A stretch of DNA of 64,000 nt, from the NCBI GenBank assembly GCA_963702535.1, contig CAVPDG010000010.1, positions 434,001 to 498,000 on the forward strand, in the 5' to 3' direction. Position numbers and translations under genes: made by a program. Under the pieces are notes generated by a model. The model worked only from the letters and a program-made list of their open reading frames with translations, was not told the origin of the DNA and did no database searches. Positions 53,892 to 63,774 of this stretch are shown one piece after another (position 1 is the stretch's first letter; the number at the start of each line of letters is the position of its first letter). Source of the stretch: CAVPDG01 sp963702535. Lineage in GTDB: Bacteria > Chloroflexota > Anaerolineae > Anaerolineales > UBA4823.

Positions 53892-55034
53892 TCAATCCAG
53901 GCGAAAACGCCTGATTACCTCTTCACTTAACACCAATCCCAGACCTGGGCGGTCATTGAGCAACATATAACCGTCCTGGATTACGGGGCGCTCCTCCTGA
54001 AGCTCGTACCATAAGGGATCCCGCTGAATGTTTGGAAAGATCTCGACGTATAAGCCATGCGGAATGGATGCAAGCAAATGCAAGGCGACCTGCGATTCCT
54101 CGTGGTGCGCCATCTGGACGTTGAAGGCGCCAGCCATGGCAGCAATCCGCCTCCATTCCGTAACGCCGCCGGCGATGGTCACATCCACATTCAAAATTCC
54201 GACAGCCCCATAGGTCACCAAATCCCGGCAGCCGAAGCGGGTGATCTCCCCCTGCCCGGCTACCACGGGAATCGAGGTTGCTTGAGCCACTGCGCGCAGC
54301 CCGCCGAGCTGGTCGTACCAGCGCACCGGCTCTTCGATCCAGCGTAGGTTGTAAGGAGCAACCGCCTGGCAGAACTCGATAGCCTGCTCCGGCGTCCAGG
54401 CTTGGTTGGCGTCGCAGGCAATGATGAAATCTCCGCCGACCGCCTGCCGCACTGCATCCACCCGCTCCACATCCTGCGCCACATCCACCCGACCCACCTT
54501 GAGCTTGATGCCGGCGATTCCAGATTGCTGGTAACCACGCACCTCTTCCTGTAGCGCCCGGTGCTCGGGGTCGGATGGATAATAATAACCCCCAATTGCA
54601 ATCACCGGAACGCGATCACGGAAACCGCCCAACAGCCGGAACAAAGGAACGTTATAGAGCTTGCCCAGGGCATCCCAGATGGCATTATCCATCGCGGCAA
54701 TCGCCTGCATCAGAATAGCGCGGTTGATCATATCGATCAGATGCAGGGCGCGATTGCCCAGGTCGATGTTGCTGAAGAACATGGTGTCCCAGAGGCGCTC
54801 AACATCGCGCACATCCTGACCAATCAGCATAGGCGCGAGGTGCTCGCGCATGGTGGACACGACCTGAGGTTGCCAGCGGTCCTCATCCCCGCCAAATGCT
54901 TCACCCATGATACCAGCCTCGGTATACACCCGCGTCACAATAGTATTGCGGCTGGTGATTTTATAGGTGCCGCCGGTGAACTCCTTCTCGAGCTTACGCA
55001 CCAGTGGGATTACATCAATTTTGGTGATCTTCAT
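53892..55034 (-). CDS. Mandelate racemase/muconate lactonizing enzyme family protein
   Basis: Enolase-superfamily member of 380 residues. The catalytic KxK is in GIKLKVG. Metal ligands follow in the usual order: Asp in ACDANQAW, Glu in WIEEPV, Glu in AGQGEIT. A His in QMAHHEESQ is the likely second base. Members dehydrate acid sugars, racemise hydroxy acids or cycloisomerise muconate. With the SDR and sugar ABC genes around it, a sugar-acid dehydratase is the best guess. It has its own promoter block shared with 31101-31148. Confidence 0.87.
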   Translation of the reverse strand: MKITKIDVIPLVRKLEKEFTGGTYKITSRNTIVTRVYTEAGIMGEAFGGDEDRWQPQVVSTMREHLAPMLIGQDVRDVERLWDTMFFSNIDLGNRALHLIDMINRAILMQAIAAMDNAIWDALGKLYNVPLFRLLGGFRDRVPVIAIGGYYYPSDPEHRALQEEVRGYQQSGIAGIKLKVGRVDVAQDVERVDAVRQAVGGDFIIACDANQAWTPEQAIEFCQAVAPYNLRWIEEPVRWYDQLGGLRAVAQATSIPVVAGQGEITRFGCRDLVTYGAVGILNVDVTIAGGVTEWRRIAAMAGAFNVQMAHHEESQVALHLLASIPHGLYVEIFPNIQRDPLWYELQEERPVIQDGYMLLNDRPGLGLVLSEEVIRRFRLD

Positions 55035-55049
55035 CTTATTTTCGGCGGT

Positions 55050-55098
55050 AGTATATCATAAAGTGGGCTCATTGGGATTTACCGTGAAGTTGTCCGGA
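55050..55098 (-). promoter_or_regulatory. Promoter/operator block shared with 31101-31148
   Basis: Minus strand: CCGGA, 6 nt, CACGGTAAATCCCAATGA, then GCCCACTTTATGA and -10 TATACT (55055-55050). It starts the transcript about 10 nt upstream of the MR/MLE gene's leader end. The rest of the gap up to 55198 shows no gene. Confidence 0.6.
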
Positions 55099-55198
55099 TA
55101 ATCCGGGTACTTCCACAGCGATCCACACTGAATTAAAACCGGGTGCAGGCAAGTGCTCCCTCTCCTGACCCATATCCCGAACTGATGTTATTCCAAAT

Positions 55199-56248
55199 TC
55201 AACGTTGAAGGAGCGGGTAGCGGCGCGGCTCCATGGTCGATTGGCGGGCAATAAGCTCATATTCGATTTGCACCAAAATGGATGGCTCACCGGGCAATTT
55301 TGGCGTTTGGATGCGTTTCATGAGCAAGTCTACTGCTGCTTCAGCAAAACGCGTGTGGTTGGTGGTGACGGCGGTAATCGCTGGCAGCGAGTATGAGAAC
55401 CAATCTAGATCATCGAAACAAACCAGAGACATATCCTCCGGAAGCTGCACAGTATGCTGGCGGAGAGTCTTGAGCACGCCGGGCATGATCGCATTACTGG
55501 CAACGTAGATGGCGGTCGGTGGTTCCGCCAATCCAAGCAGCTCGCCAGTCGCCACCTCCCCCCATACGCTCCAGGTCGAGCCCAATTTGACCAGGCTGTC
55601 CTCTGCAGGGATGCCGCATGCCTGCATGGCATTCAGAAATCCCTGCCAGCGATCAAAGTTACTGCTGTAACGGATATCTCCCCCAATGTAGCCAATACGC
55701 GCGTGTCCCAGGCTGATCAGGTGCCGCGTGGCAGCCTGGCTGCCGGCATAATCTTCAAAGACGATCGCATCCAGCAGGTCATTCGGCACGCGCCGGACGA
55801 TTGCTACTGCGGGCGTATTCTGCTCCAATAAGTAGCCGGTCAGCTCAAGAGAGGCGGAGGAAGGCACCCACAGCAAGCCATCTACTGCCCGCCCGATCAT
55901 ATCCGATAGCATATTCTGCTCGATATCCGGGTCATCGCGTGTGGAAGCGAGCAAGAGATGGTAGCCCTTGGCATACAGGAGCTGGCTGAGCGCATCCGCC
56001 ATGGCTGTGTAGTAAGCATTCAAAAGGTTCGGTATTACCAGGCCAATCGTGCTGCTGGAGCGCTGCCGCAAGGCGCGCGCCTGCAGATTGGGCTGGTAGC
56101 TCAGCTCCTGAACTGCCTCCAGAACTCGTTGGCGGGTATCCGCGGATACATAGCCTCTTCCGCTAATCGCTCGAGAAGCCGTCGCCGTTGATGTTCCCGC
56201 CAGGATAGCAACATCTTTCAGGCTGGGTCGTGTCGTATTGCGAACCAT
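55199..56248 (-). CDS. LacI-family transcriptional regulator
   Basis: Sugar-responsive repressor. The N-terminal helix-turn-helix reads SLKDVAILAGTSTATASRAI and is followed by the hinge RALRQRSSSTIGLVIPNLLN. The periplasmic-binding-fold effector domain has DGLLWVPSSAS and TAIYVASNAIMPGVL. The ATG at 56248 (GAGGTG upstream) gives 349 residues; the longer frame from 56317 is not needed. Last gene of the transporter-side unit, directly upstream of the MR/MLE promoter, which makes it a candidate regulator of the shared block. Confidence 0.9.
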   Translation of the reverse strand: MVRNTTRPSLKDVAILAGTSTATASRAISGRGYVSADTRQRVLEAVQELSYQPNLQARALRQRSSSTIGLVIPNLLNAYYTAMADALSQLLYAKGYHLLLASTRDDPDIEQNMLSDMIGRAVDGLLWVPSSASLELTGYLLEQNTPAVAIVRRVPNDLLDAIVFEDYAGSQAATRHLISLGHARIGYIGGDIRYSSNFDRWQGFLNAMQACGIPAEDSLVKLGSTWSVWGEVATGELLGLAEPPTAIYVASNAIMPGVLKTLRQHTVQLPEDMSLVCFDDLDWFSYSLPAITAVTTNHTRFAEAAVDLLMKRIQTPKLPGEPSILVQIEYELIARQSTMEPRRYPLLQR

Positions 56249-56267
56249 CGCACCTCGCGCACACAAG

Positions 56268-57475
56268 TCAGATCGGTTGGTTCTCCAACTTCCAGGAAAA
56301 ATACTCGACGCGCTCAATCGAATTATGGCGCAGGAACAGATCCACTACGCCAAAGATGACGGGGTCATTCCCCACCGTCTCCAATAAACGCTGAACTTGA
56401 TCGCGGTACGCCTGTTCACTTACGCTTTCTTCCAATAATGGCGAGGGGATGCCGCCCCAGATGAGAGGCTTCCCCTCCCATGCTTTCCAGGCTTCTTCGA
56501 AGGTACAATCCGTCAACGGTTGCGGAGAGAAGGACTCGCACACATCCAGACCCGATTCTTTTATCAACCCCAACAAGGGTTTCGCTTCGCCGTCGATATG
56601 GCTGCCGACGACTTTGCCCTGCCCGTGCAGGATCTGGGTATAACGCTGGAAATCCGGCAGGCAGTACTGTGTAAAAAGCTTTGGATTGGTCATCAGGCTG
56701 TGCAAGTTGTCGGGGAACTCTACATACACCCAGGGAAAATCCGCCAGCTTGATCGAGGATCGCCAGCATTTGCTCATCCAGCAATTTCAACAAACGCTGT
56801 ACGCTGCGCAGGGTTATCGTATAGCGCATAGAAGAGGTTCAACTCGCCGAGGTATTCCAACAAGACTTGCTGAAAGGGAATTCGATGCAGCAGGGGCGCG
56901 ACGAAGGCGATATCCCCCAACGTATCCTGCTCGGCAGCGATCTTATCGAAAAGGGGAACGAATTCCGCTCGCTCCAGGATGTACTCTACAACCCGGTAAT
57001 CGTCCTCTCCCTTGATCGCGTGCTCCTTCAGATAAGGCTCCGTGGCGGTGAAGATGCCTTCCGGCAAGATCTCGTGCTGAAGGCGCAAACTCCCCACCGG
57101 CGTCCTCACTTCTGTGTGTGTGACGCCCGGCTTCTGATTCGAGATGATATCCCACATGCCGGGGAAATTCTCAAACACCGGCTCGAACTCCCGATAGAAT
57201 TCATCCCCTTCATAAACCGATGAGACTTCAACGCCACGTAAGCGTAGGGCGTAAGGCACCATGAATTTTAGCTGTCCAACGCCAACCGCCCGGTGAACCT
57301 GGTTGAGAGACATACCGGCAAAGCGCTCCGGCAAAGTACCGCTGCCCAGATGGCTTTTGTACCAGTTCTCCAGGCGCGTGACGATCGGGTGACGATCTGG
57401 CTTCTGACCACGCATCACGGCGGTCAGGCGCTCGTTCATTGACATAACCCGATTTGCCATTCCCGGTTGAGCCAT
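56268..57475 (-). CDS. Uroporphyrinogen decarboxylase-like protein (two indels near 56770-56830)
   Basis: UroD-superfamily barrel. The start reads MSMNERLTAVMRGQKPDRHPI, and the C-terminal part GQGKVVGSHIDGEAKPLLGLIKESGLDVCESF. Three frames must be joined. After YALYDNPAQRT comes LLKLLDEQMLAILDQ in one frame and then LADFPWVYVEFPDNL in another. Joined length about 400. Different subgroup from the UroD-like protein at 29874. Belongs to the sugar-transport operon, where such proteins are of unknown function. The start at 57475 lies 1 nt after the epimerase stop; a later Met (MSMNERL) is also possible. Confidence 0.78.
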
Positions 57476-57476
57476 A

Positions 57477-58467
57477 CTACCCCTCATCCTGATATTCATT
57501 TGCCCCGGCAAGCAGCCTGGCGTGTAGCGAGCCGCCGGGTGGCAAGGTTAGCGCTTTGCCCTGCTCGATCGCCTCAGTCAATCCCAGGCAAGTGACCCAG
57601 GGCTCGATCCCCACCCCGTAGATCCCGGTGAGCGGAGGCATATCCGATCCACCGTACGGCTGCCAGTTGACCACACAGCCGAACAAGGCGGCATTCCAAT
57701 CCAGCCAGAAGCGGAGCTTCAAGCGGGGATTCTCCACCTGCAATACCCCCTGATCGATATCGGTCAGAAAAACGTCGTCGTGGGAGTGAATTTGTGGACC
57801 TGGGATATGAGTCAGGTCGATGACCTCCCCGGGATTGCGCCCACGCGCCAGGGGCCAGGGCTCATTCTGTCCCGGCGCCAGGCGGGCGGTAGCTGGCTCG
57901 TACTGTTCTGCCGGCGTCTTGATCGTGCGCGCCGGTAAGTCAAGGCGACAACCATCTTCCAAGAAATCCCCACCCAGCACGATATGGTGTCCCCAGGAGA
58001 AGCTTGCCGGTTTGTCCGATAGGTTCGTAACCGTCTCCTCAAGCTCCAGGAATGCCAGGCCGCGGCGCAGGCGCATCACACGCTCGAGGCGGAAAGGCGT
58101 CACGCGGCAGGCAACAAACAAGCGTACGGAGGTTTCATTGTCATCGTCACGCAGGATCTCGTACTCCCAGGGCAACAAAGCCACCTCGCCATGGAAGGGG
58201 ATCAGCGTCCCTTGATACTCGTACGCATCGCCCGGGTTCGGAAACAACTCCTGCCAGCCGCCTTCGTAATTGTCTACAAACTCCAATTGGGGCTGCTCGC
58301 CTGGAGGCTGCAGGTCTGCCGGCGTCTTCATCAAGCAATCCACACCGCTCGCTTTGTGGATAAACTGGTAGATATCGGCTCCCTTTTGAGGCAGCACCGA
58401 TATCCTCAGGTGATCATTCTCCAGCAATAAAGCCGGATGCCCGCGGAATTTCTGATTTGAATAACAT
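57477..58467 (-). CDS. Aldose 1-epimerase-like protein (galactose mutarotase superfamily; indel near 58450)
   Basis: About 330 residues of beta-sandwich sequence: LLENDHLRISVLPQKGADIYQF, GGWQELFPNPGDAYEYQG, SFSWGHHIVLGGDFLEDGC, GGSDMPPLTGIYGVGIEPW. Family members interconvert sugar anomers. In the raw sequence it appears fused to the upstream permease, but a permease stop and a separate ATG (58467, MLFKSE) can be seen. One indel near 58450 links them to KFRGHPALLLEND. Fits a sugar substrate for the operon. Confidence 0.78.
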
Positions 58468-58471
58468 TGTT

Positions 58472-59330
58472 CTATCCTTTGACCGCGCCGGCGACCAGCC
58501 CCTGGATGAAATAGCGCTGCCCAAACAGGTAGAGCAGCAACATCGGGAATGCTTGCCATCAGCATGCCCATCATTGCCACCGGCACATCATTGTTGTAAC
58601 GCGAGCCGAACACGGTAATCCCCACCATGAGGGGACGCAGATCATCTTGCGGCAGCAAGACCAGAGCCACCAGCAGGTCGTTCCACACCCACAGCGTATT
58701 CACCACAATCATCGTGACCAGAGCAGGACCGGAAAGCGGCAGCAGGATCTTGAGCAAAATATTCCATGAGCTCGCCCCGTCCAGCAATGCGGATTCGATG
58801 ATCTCGAACGGAATGCTCTTAAAGAAGTTGGTAAGCAGGTAGACCGAAAAAGGTGTAACCAACCCGGCATACACCAGGATTGCCCCCCAGAAGGTGCTGG
58901 TCATATGCAGGGTGGTGAGCAAGAGAAATAGTGGAACAAGCATCACCACCGGAGGGACAATCATCAACGCCGTAACGATGGAAAGCATCGAGTTTCGGAA
59001 GCGGAAACGCATGCGAGCGAAGGCAAACGCCGCCATGGCAGAAACAGCGGTGGACAGCAGCACAGATCCAACAGCCAGGATCGAACTGTTCTTGAACCAG
59101 TTAAAATACCGCCCGCCGCGCAAAGCAGTCTCAATGTTCCCTGTGTAGAACGGGCTGGGAAAGCCGAACTTATCCACGCTGTAGTTTTGCTTGGACTTAA
59201 ACGCCGTGATCACCGTGAAATAGAGCGGCAGCAGCACAAGCAGAATACCAAAAACTAAGAAGATATGCTTTCCCAGGCTGGACAGAGAGCGGGCAGTCCG
59301 CCCGTTGCGGCTTATCGAATCATCGCTCAT
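58472..59330 (-). CDS. CUT1 sugar ABC permease, MalG type (frameshift near 58555)
   Basis: Inner-membrane subunit with about six helices. It has the coupling motif IIESALLDGASSWNILLKILLPLSGPAL. The frame breaks near the end. Removing one G after GMLMASIP gives the normal tail MLLLYLFGQRYFIQGLVAGA then VKG and a stop at 58472. Length about 286. The start overlaps the stop of the upstream permease (ATGA). Confidence 0.87.
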
Positions 59331-60202
59331 CGCGTCTCCTCCAATTCCTCACCAGACCGCAAGCGGAAGATGGGGATGATCAAGATAAGGGTCACCAGGA
59401 AGAGCAGGACAGCAACAGCGGAGGCAATGCCCGGCAGCTGGTTACGAAATGCGTAATTATAGACATACAACTCCATGACCTGGGTGGCGTTCCCTGGTCC
59501 GCCCCGGCTGATGGTGTAGATGTAAGAGAACACCCAGGCCAACATGGTGATGATGCTGATCACTACATAAAACTCGATAACACTCCCCAGCTCCGGGATG
59601 ATCACGTACCACAGCCGCTGCCACCAGTTGGCGCCATCAACTTTCCCGGCGTCGATCAACTCTTCGTTCAAACTCAACAAGCGCGCCAGGAAAAGCACAA
59701 TGCCAAATCCCACCTCGCGCCAGATGATGACACCCATGATCGACCAAAGGGTCAGATCCGGGTTCCCAATCCAATCCAGCGTTAACCTTCCTAGACCGAT
59801 GCTGCGCATGAACTCGTTCAGAATCCCATTGAGCTGGAGGATATTGCTGAAAACCACCCCGACGATGGGCACAGCCAGGATGTACGGGATGAACAAGATC
59901 GAACGGTAGATCTGCCAGCCCTTTAAGCGCTCATAAAGCACCACCGCAACCAGGATGGAGATGATCACCATGATCGGTACAGCAAGCAACAAGATCAGGT
60001 TGTGCCCCACCGTCTCACGGAACACATCATCTTTGAAAACCTGGCGATAGTTCTCAAAGCCAATGAACGGCCCGCTGGCGCCTCGAATACGTCGAAAGCT
60101 GAAATTGAAGATCGAGACGAGCGGGTAGCCGAAGGCAAACACCAGCAAGAGCAGCATGGGTGTCAGGTAAAGCCAGGGAGTGATCTTATTCGTTCGAAGC
60201 AT
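59327..60202 (-). CDS. CUT1 sugar ABC permease, MalF type
   Basis: 291 residues from the ATG at 60202 (MLRTNKITPWLYLTPMLLLL). Coupling loop EELIDAGKVDGANWWQRLWYVIIPEL. Longer frames to 60310 run into the preceding gap and lack support. Partner of the next permease and of the binding protein at 61111. No ATPase gene is in the cluster; a shared MsmK-like ATPase encoded elsewhere would be needed. Confidence 0.9.
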   Translation of the reverse strand: MLRTNKITPWLYLTPMLLLLVFAFGYPLVSIFNFSFRRIRGASGPFIGFENYRQVFKDDVFRETVGHNLILLLAVPIMVIISILVAVVLYERLKGWQIYRSILFIPYILAVPIVGVVFSNILQLNGILNEFMRSIGLGRLTLDWIGNPDLTLWSIMGVIIWREVGFGIVLFLARLLSLNEELIDAGKVDGANWWQRLWYVIIPELGSVIEFYVVISIITMLAWVFSYIYTISRGGPGNATQVMELYVYNYAFRNQLPGIASAVAVLLFLVTLILIIPIFRLRSGEELEETR

Positions 60203-60249
60203 GACGACACTTGTCTCCGAATAGGAGATATGAGACTGGACAGGCTGGA

Positions 60250-61029
60250 TTAGAACGTGCTGGTCAGGCCACCGTCTACCACCAGGACCTGCCCGGTCAT
60301 ATAACGGCAATAATCTGATGCCAGGAAGACAACCGCGCCAGCATCATCCTCTGGCTCACCGGGGCGCGCCATGGGGACGTGGCGCATCTCGATATACCAT
60401 TTCTGGTAGGGCTCGGTGGTGGTCTCATCCACGCCATCGACAACAGACATGGGTGTGTGCATGAAACCCGGAGCAACGGCGTTGACCGCAATGTTATAGG
60501 GCGCCAGCTCCACCGCCATGGACTTGGTCAGGGCAATAATGCCGCCCTTGGCTGCGTTATATGCGCCGCAAGTCCCGCTGGAGAGGAATCCCTGGATGGA
60601 GGTGACGTTGATGATCCTGCCAGATTTCTGCTTGACCATGTATGGAGCCGTCAGCTTCGACCCCATGTAATACGCCTCCAGGTTCACCTGGATCTGCTTG
60701 CGCCAGTCTTCCAACTTGTCTTCGAGGATAGTAGCATACACCGCGATAGCAGCGTTGTTCACCAGGATGTCCAGGTGACCCCAGCGCTCGACCACATCCG
60801 CAATCACCCTGGCGTATTTGTCATAATCGGTCACATCCAACGGGTACGCCTTGACCGGGAACCCCTTAGCCAACAGCTCGCGCTCCGCCTCAGCCACAGT
60901 CGTTGGGTTGATTTCTACCAGGGCAACCGCCGCGCCTTCATCGGCGAACTCGCGCGCAACCGCTAAACCCAGACCCTGCCCGGCGCCAGTGACAAGCGCC
61001 ACTTTTCCGTTCAGCAAGCCTCTTCCCAT
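60250..61029 (-). CDS. Short-chain dehydrogenase/reductase
   Basis: 259 residues, TGAGQGLG cofactor motif, acidic VEINP for NAD, DILVNNAAIA, active site NVTSIQG ... YNAAK, C-terminal GQVLVVDGGLTSTF. It lies between the binding protein and the permeases of the sugar importer, so it probably acts on the imported compound. Confidence 0.88.
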   Translation of the reverse strand: MGRGLLNGKVALVTGAGQGLGLAVAREFADEGAAVALVEINPTTVAEAERELLAKGFPVKAYPLDVTDYDKYARVIADVVERWGHLDILVNNAAIAVYATILEDKLEDWRKQIQVNLEAYYMGSKLTAPYMVKQKSGRIINVTSIQGFLSSGTCGAYNAAKGGIIALTKSMAVELAPYNIAVNAVAPGFMHTPMSVVDGVDETTTEPYQKWYIEMRHVPMARPGEPEDDAGAVVFLASDYCRYMTGQVLVVDGGLTSTF

Positions 61030-61056
61030 TTTTCATTCTCCTCTGCTACTGTCAGG

Positions 61057-61093
61057 ATTTCTTCCCGCCTGCGTCGCGCAGGCGGGAAGAAAT
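61057..61093. repeat. Perfect 17-bp inverted repeat between binding-protein and SDR genes
   Basis: The arms 61057-61073 and 61077-61093 around a 3-nt loop are exactly complementary. No T-run follows on either strand, so it is a weak terminator or, more likely, an mRNA-stabilising hairpin that keeps the binding-protein message abundant, as the malE-malF repeat does in E. coli. Confidence 0.7.
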
Positions 61094-61110
61094 GTGTCAA
61101 TGTGCTTCGC

Positions 61111-62514
61111 TTAAATGCTCAGGTCAGCAGCCCACTTGGAGTATTTCTCGACAAAATCGGGGTTCTGCTCGACCCACTTCGTGGTGACATCGTAGGCGTT
61201 CTGGCCGCATTGCTCCGGCGTCCACTCACCAGCGATGATCTTCTGCGAGTTGACAAACATGGCATCTGTCCAGAACAGCACCGGCATCAGGTCGGAGATA
61301 TAGGGGACGACCTCCCCATCAACCCAGCCCGCCCAGATCTGCTTGAGCAGCGGATCCTCGATGGAATTCCCATCGAAGGACTTATCCATGGGCAAGACCT
61401 TGGAAGCTTCCCACAGCGAGGTAACGTACTCCGGCTTGTGCATGAAGCGCAGGAACTCAGCCGCAACTTCTTGATTCTCGCTTTGTGTGGAAATGCCAAA
61501 GCCCTGGCAATCGGCGATCGCCTTGCCAGCCATCTTGCCCGCGCCGAAGACCGGGAAGACCATAGCGCCGATCTTCTCGCTGCTGCCCAGCATCTTGGCT
61601 TGAGAAGCTGCCAGCGGGGTGACAATGGCAGTCATAGCTCCCTTGCCCGCGCCGAAGAGATCGATGCCCGGGTAAAGGTCAATCGAGTTCATGTCATCGT
61701 TGAAATAACCAGCCTTCCACAGGGCTTCTTCCCGCCCCCAGCACTCATAATACTTGGGATCGCGCCAGTCCAGGGTGCCGTTGAACAGGTTGATGGCGTC
61801 TGCCGGTGTATCCAGGGCTTGCCCGAGGGCATGACCCATCCACCACTCACCCCACGGCCCATCTTTCAAGCCGGCTGTGATGGGGGTGATCCCGGCAGCC
61901 TTGAGCTTGTCGCAGGCGTCTATCAGCTCATCCCAGGTTTTGGGAGGCGAGTCTGCATTCAAACCGACTTGATCGAACATTTCCTTGTTGTACAGCCACA
62001 ACGGTCCGGCCGAGTACCAGCCCATGCGGTAGGTCTTGCCGTCATAGACCGACATATTGGTGGGCTGCGTTGCCGCGATCTCCTCAGCCGGGATCAAGCC
62101 ATCCAGCGGCTCAACGTAGTCCAGCCAGACGCTCTCCATGTGGTACAGCCCGTTCCAAAAGAATTGCATATCGGGGGCATCTTTAGCTGCTGATGCCGTC
62201 TGGAACTCAGAGATCACCACGGTGGTATCTTGCAGGGTGGGTGAGATCGCATTGCCTGTCTCTTCTTTAAACTTTGCCACCATGTCATTGACCCACCCCT
62301 CCAAACCCGGCGCCTCTTGCTCGCCCCACCACCACAGGGTGAGGTCTTTGCCGGTGGGGAGAGGAGCTTGGGTGGCTACAGCCGGCGCTGCCGTAGTCGC
62401 CGGAGCTCCACCACAGCTTTGAATTAACGGGGATAGCCCAGCAACGGTTAAGCCAAGTCCGCTTAGCTTCAAGAAATCACGCCGGGTCATGGGACGATTC
62501 TTACGGGTTGTCAT
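61111..62514 (-). CDS. Sugar ABC transporter binding lipoprotein (CUT1), Tat-type signal
   Basis: 467 residues. The twin-arginine signal MTRRDFLKLSGLGLTVAGLS runs up to a lipobox-like QSC, so it is probably exported folded and lipidated. The mature part follows family 1 binding proteins: LTLWWWGEQEAPGLEGWVNDMVAKFKEE, APDMQFFWNG, WYSAGPLWLYNKEMFDQVGL, SPPKTWDELIDACDKLKAAGI. Works with the permeases at 59327 and 58472. The sugar is unknown. First gene after the M24 peptidase, 18-nt gap. Confidence 0.9.
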   Translation of the reverse strand: MTTRKNRPMTRRDFLKLSGLGLTVAGLSPLIQSCGGAPATTAAPAVATQAPLPTGKDLTLWWWGEQEAPGLEGWVNDMVAKFKEETGNAISPTLQDTTVVISEFQTASAAKDAPDMQFFWNGLYHMESVWLDYVEPLDGLIPAEEIAATQPTNMSVYDGKTYRMGWYSAGPLWLYNKEMFDQVGLNADSPPKTWDELIDACDKLKAAGITPITAGLKDGPWGEWWMGHALGQALDTPADAINLFNGTLDWRDPKYYECWGREEALWKAGYFNDDMNSIDLYPGIDLFGAGKGAMTAIVTPLAASQAKMLGSSEKIGAMVFPVFGAGKMAGKAIADCQGFGISTQSENQEVAAEFLRFMHKPEYVTSLWEASKVLPMDKSFDGNSIEDPLLKQIWAGWVDGEVVPYISDLMPVLFWTDAMFVNSQKIIAGEWTPEQCGQNAYDVTTKWVEQNPDFVEKYSKWAADLSI

Positions 62515-62532
62515 GTGTTTCTCCTCTTTTGA

Positions 62533-63735
62533 TCAAATAGGTTTAACGTGACAGGTAACTGCATGGATGTGTACGTTGTCGATTTTTGCCTCCTTTGCGG
62601 TCATTTTCGATGTACCACTCAGATGCGTGGTCAAGACCTCGCAACCATCCGGTGTGACCAGGAATGCATTTTCCAGGCGCACCCCACCTACCCCCGGCAA
62701 ATAAATGCCCGGTTCTAAAGCCAAAACCATGCCGGCTTCCAGGCGCATTTCATTATAGGGCACAATGCGCGGTTCTTCATGGTAACTGGCGCCCATGCCA
62801 TGACCGCTGTGGTGCGGGTAAGGCTCGTAACCTGCGCTAACGACGATGTTACGCAGCAGGGCATCCAGATCGCGCGCTTTCACTCCAGGGCGAATCGCTT
62901 CTGTTCCTGCCTGCAATGCACTGCGGGCTATATCATAGATCTTTTTGAGCTCAGGGGCGGGCTCACCCACAAACCAGACTGCGCAGTTATCGCCCCAGTA
63001 GTTATCCAGGCGTGGCACAAAATCAAGCATCACCGGATCCCCGGCTTTCAGCGTGTATCCCGCTGGCGGTCCGCCGACATCCCCGGTGCGCGCGCCAGCC
63101 ACGCAGTCCACCAACACCGGAACCCGGCAGCCTGCCTGCAGCTCAACCTTCGACTTGACTGCCCCCCACAGGTCCAGCTCGCTCAAGCCTGGCTCGAGGT
63201 GCTTGCGGATCTCGGCTTGCGCCAGGTCGCAGAGTTGCAAAGCCGCCCGGATTTTGGCGAGCTCTTCCGGCGTCTTAACCGCCCGCAAAGGATCCAACTG
63301 CCGCTCCAGGCTCACCAACTCCGCCTTGGGCAGGGCTGCCTGGAGGGATGCGTATAGTGGCGCCGGCAGATCGTTCATCTCGACGCCAACTCTTTCCATG
63401 CAAAGATGTATAAGGGCTTGAGCATCTCTCCCAACGCGGCAGCCATGCGCTGAGAGCCAAGGAGCGGCTCGTCGATGGTATAACCCACATAGGTCACCAC
63501 ATTTGCCCCCATTGCCTCGGCTGGTCCCGCCTCCCAATCGTTCAGCAGCAGCGTCAGCTCACCCTCGCTGGAACCAGCCCAGGGCAGGCCCACCTTCAAA
63601 TGGACTGGGACCGGTTTGGATCGAGGGAGCATAACCTGTCAACCAGGTGATGCTGAACGGATTGGAGAGCAGGGCAGCTTGCAAGCCTTGCGACTTCAGG
63701 TATTCACCAAGTTTTGCCAGGTTTTCCAGATGCAT
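62533..63735 (-). CDS. M24-family metallopeptidase / creatinase-type hydrolase (two indels)
   Basis: The pita-bread domain (C-terminal half) has all metal ligands: the two Asp in MLDFVPRLDNYWGDN, His in HHSGHGMGASYHEE, Glu in LALEPGIYL and Glu in RLENAFLV. The N-terminal creatinase-like domain starts MHLENLAKLGEYLKSQGLQA (ATG 63735, GGAGAA upstream). Frames change near 63570 (GPALGWFQ to SEGELTLLLNDWEAG) and near 63410 (LGEMLK to CMERVGVEMNDL). Joined length about 400. Xaa-Pro peptidase or amidinohydrolase-like; in this context it may act on an amide or other conjugate. Confidence 0.83.
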
Positions 63736-63774
63736 GTTATTCTCCTTCGCTGTAACGATCGATAGTGATCCAGT

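Noticed and set aside
57477..59330. A single 617-residue permease-epimerase fusion protein
   Set aside because: The permease tail (LLYLFGQRYFIQGLVAGA) and a stop, plus a separate ATG for the epimerase, are visible in other frames; two indels create the apparent fusion.
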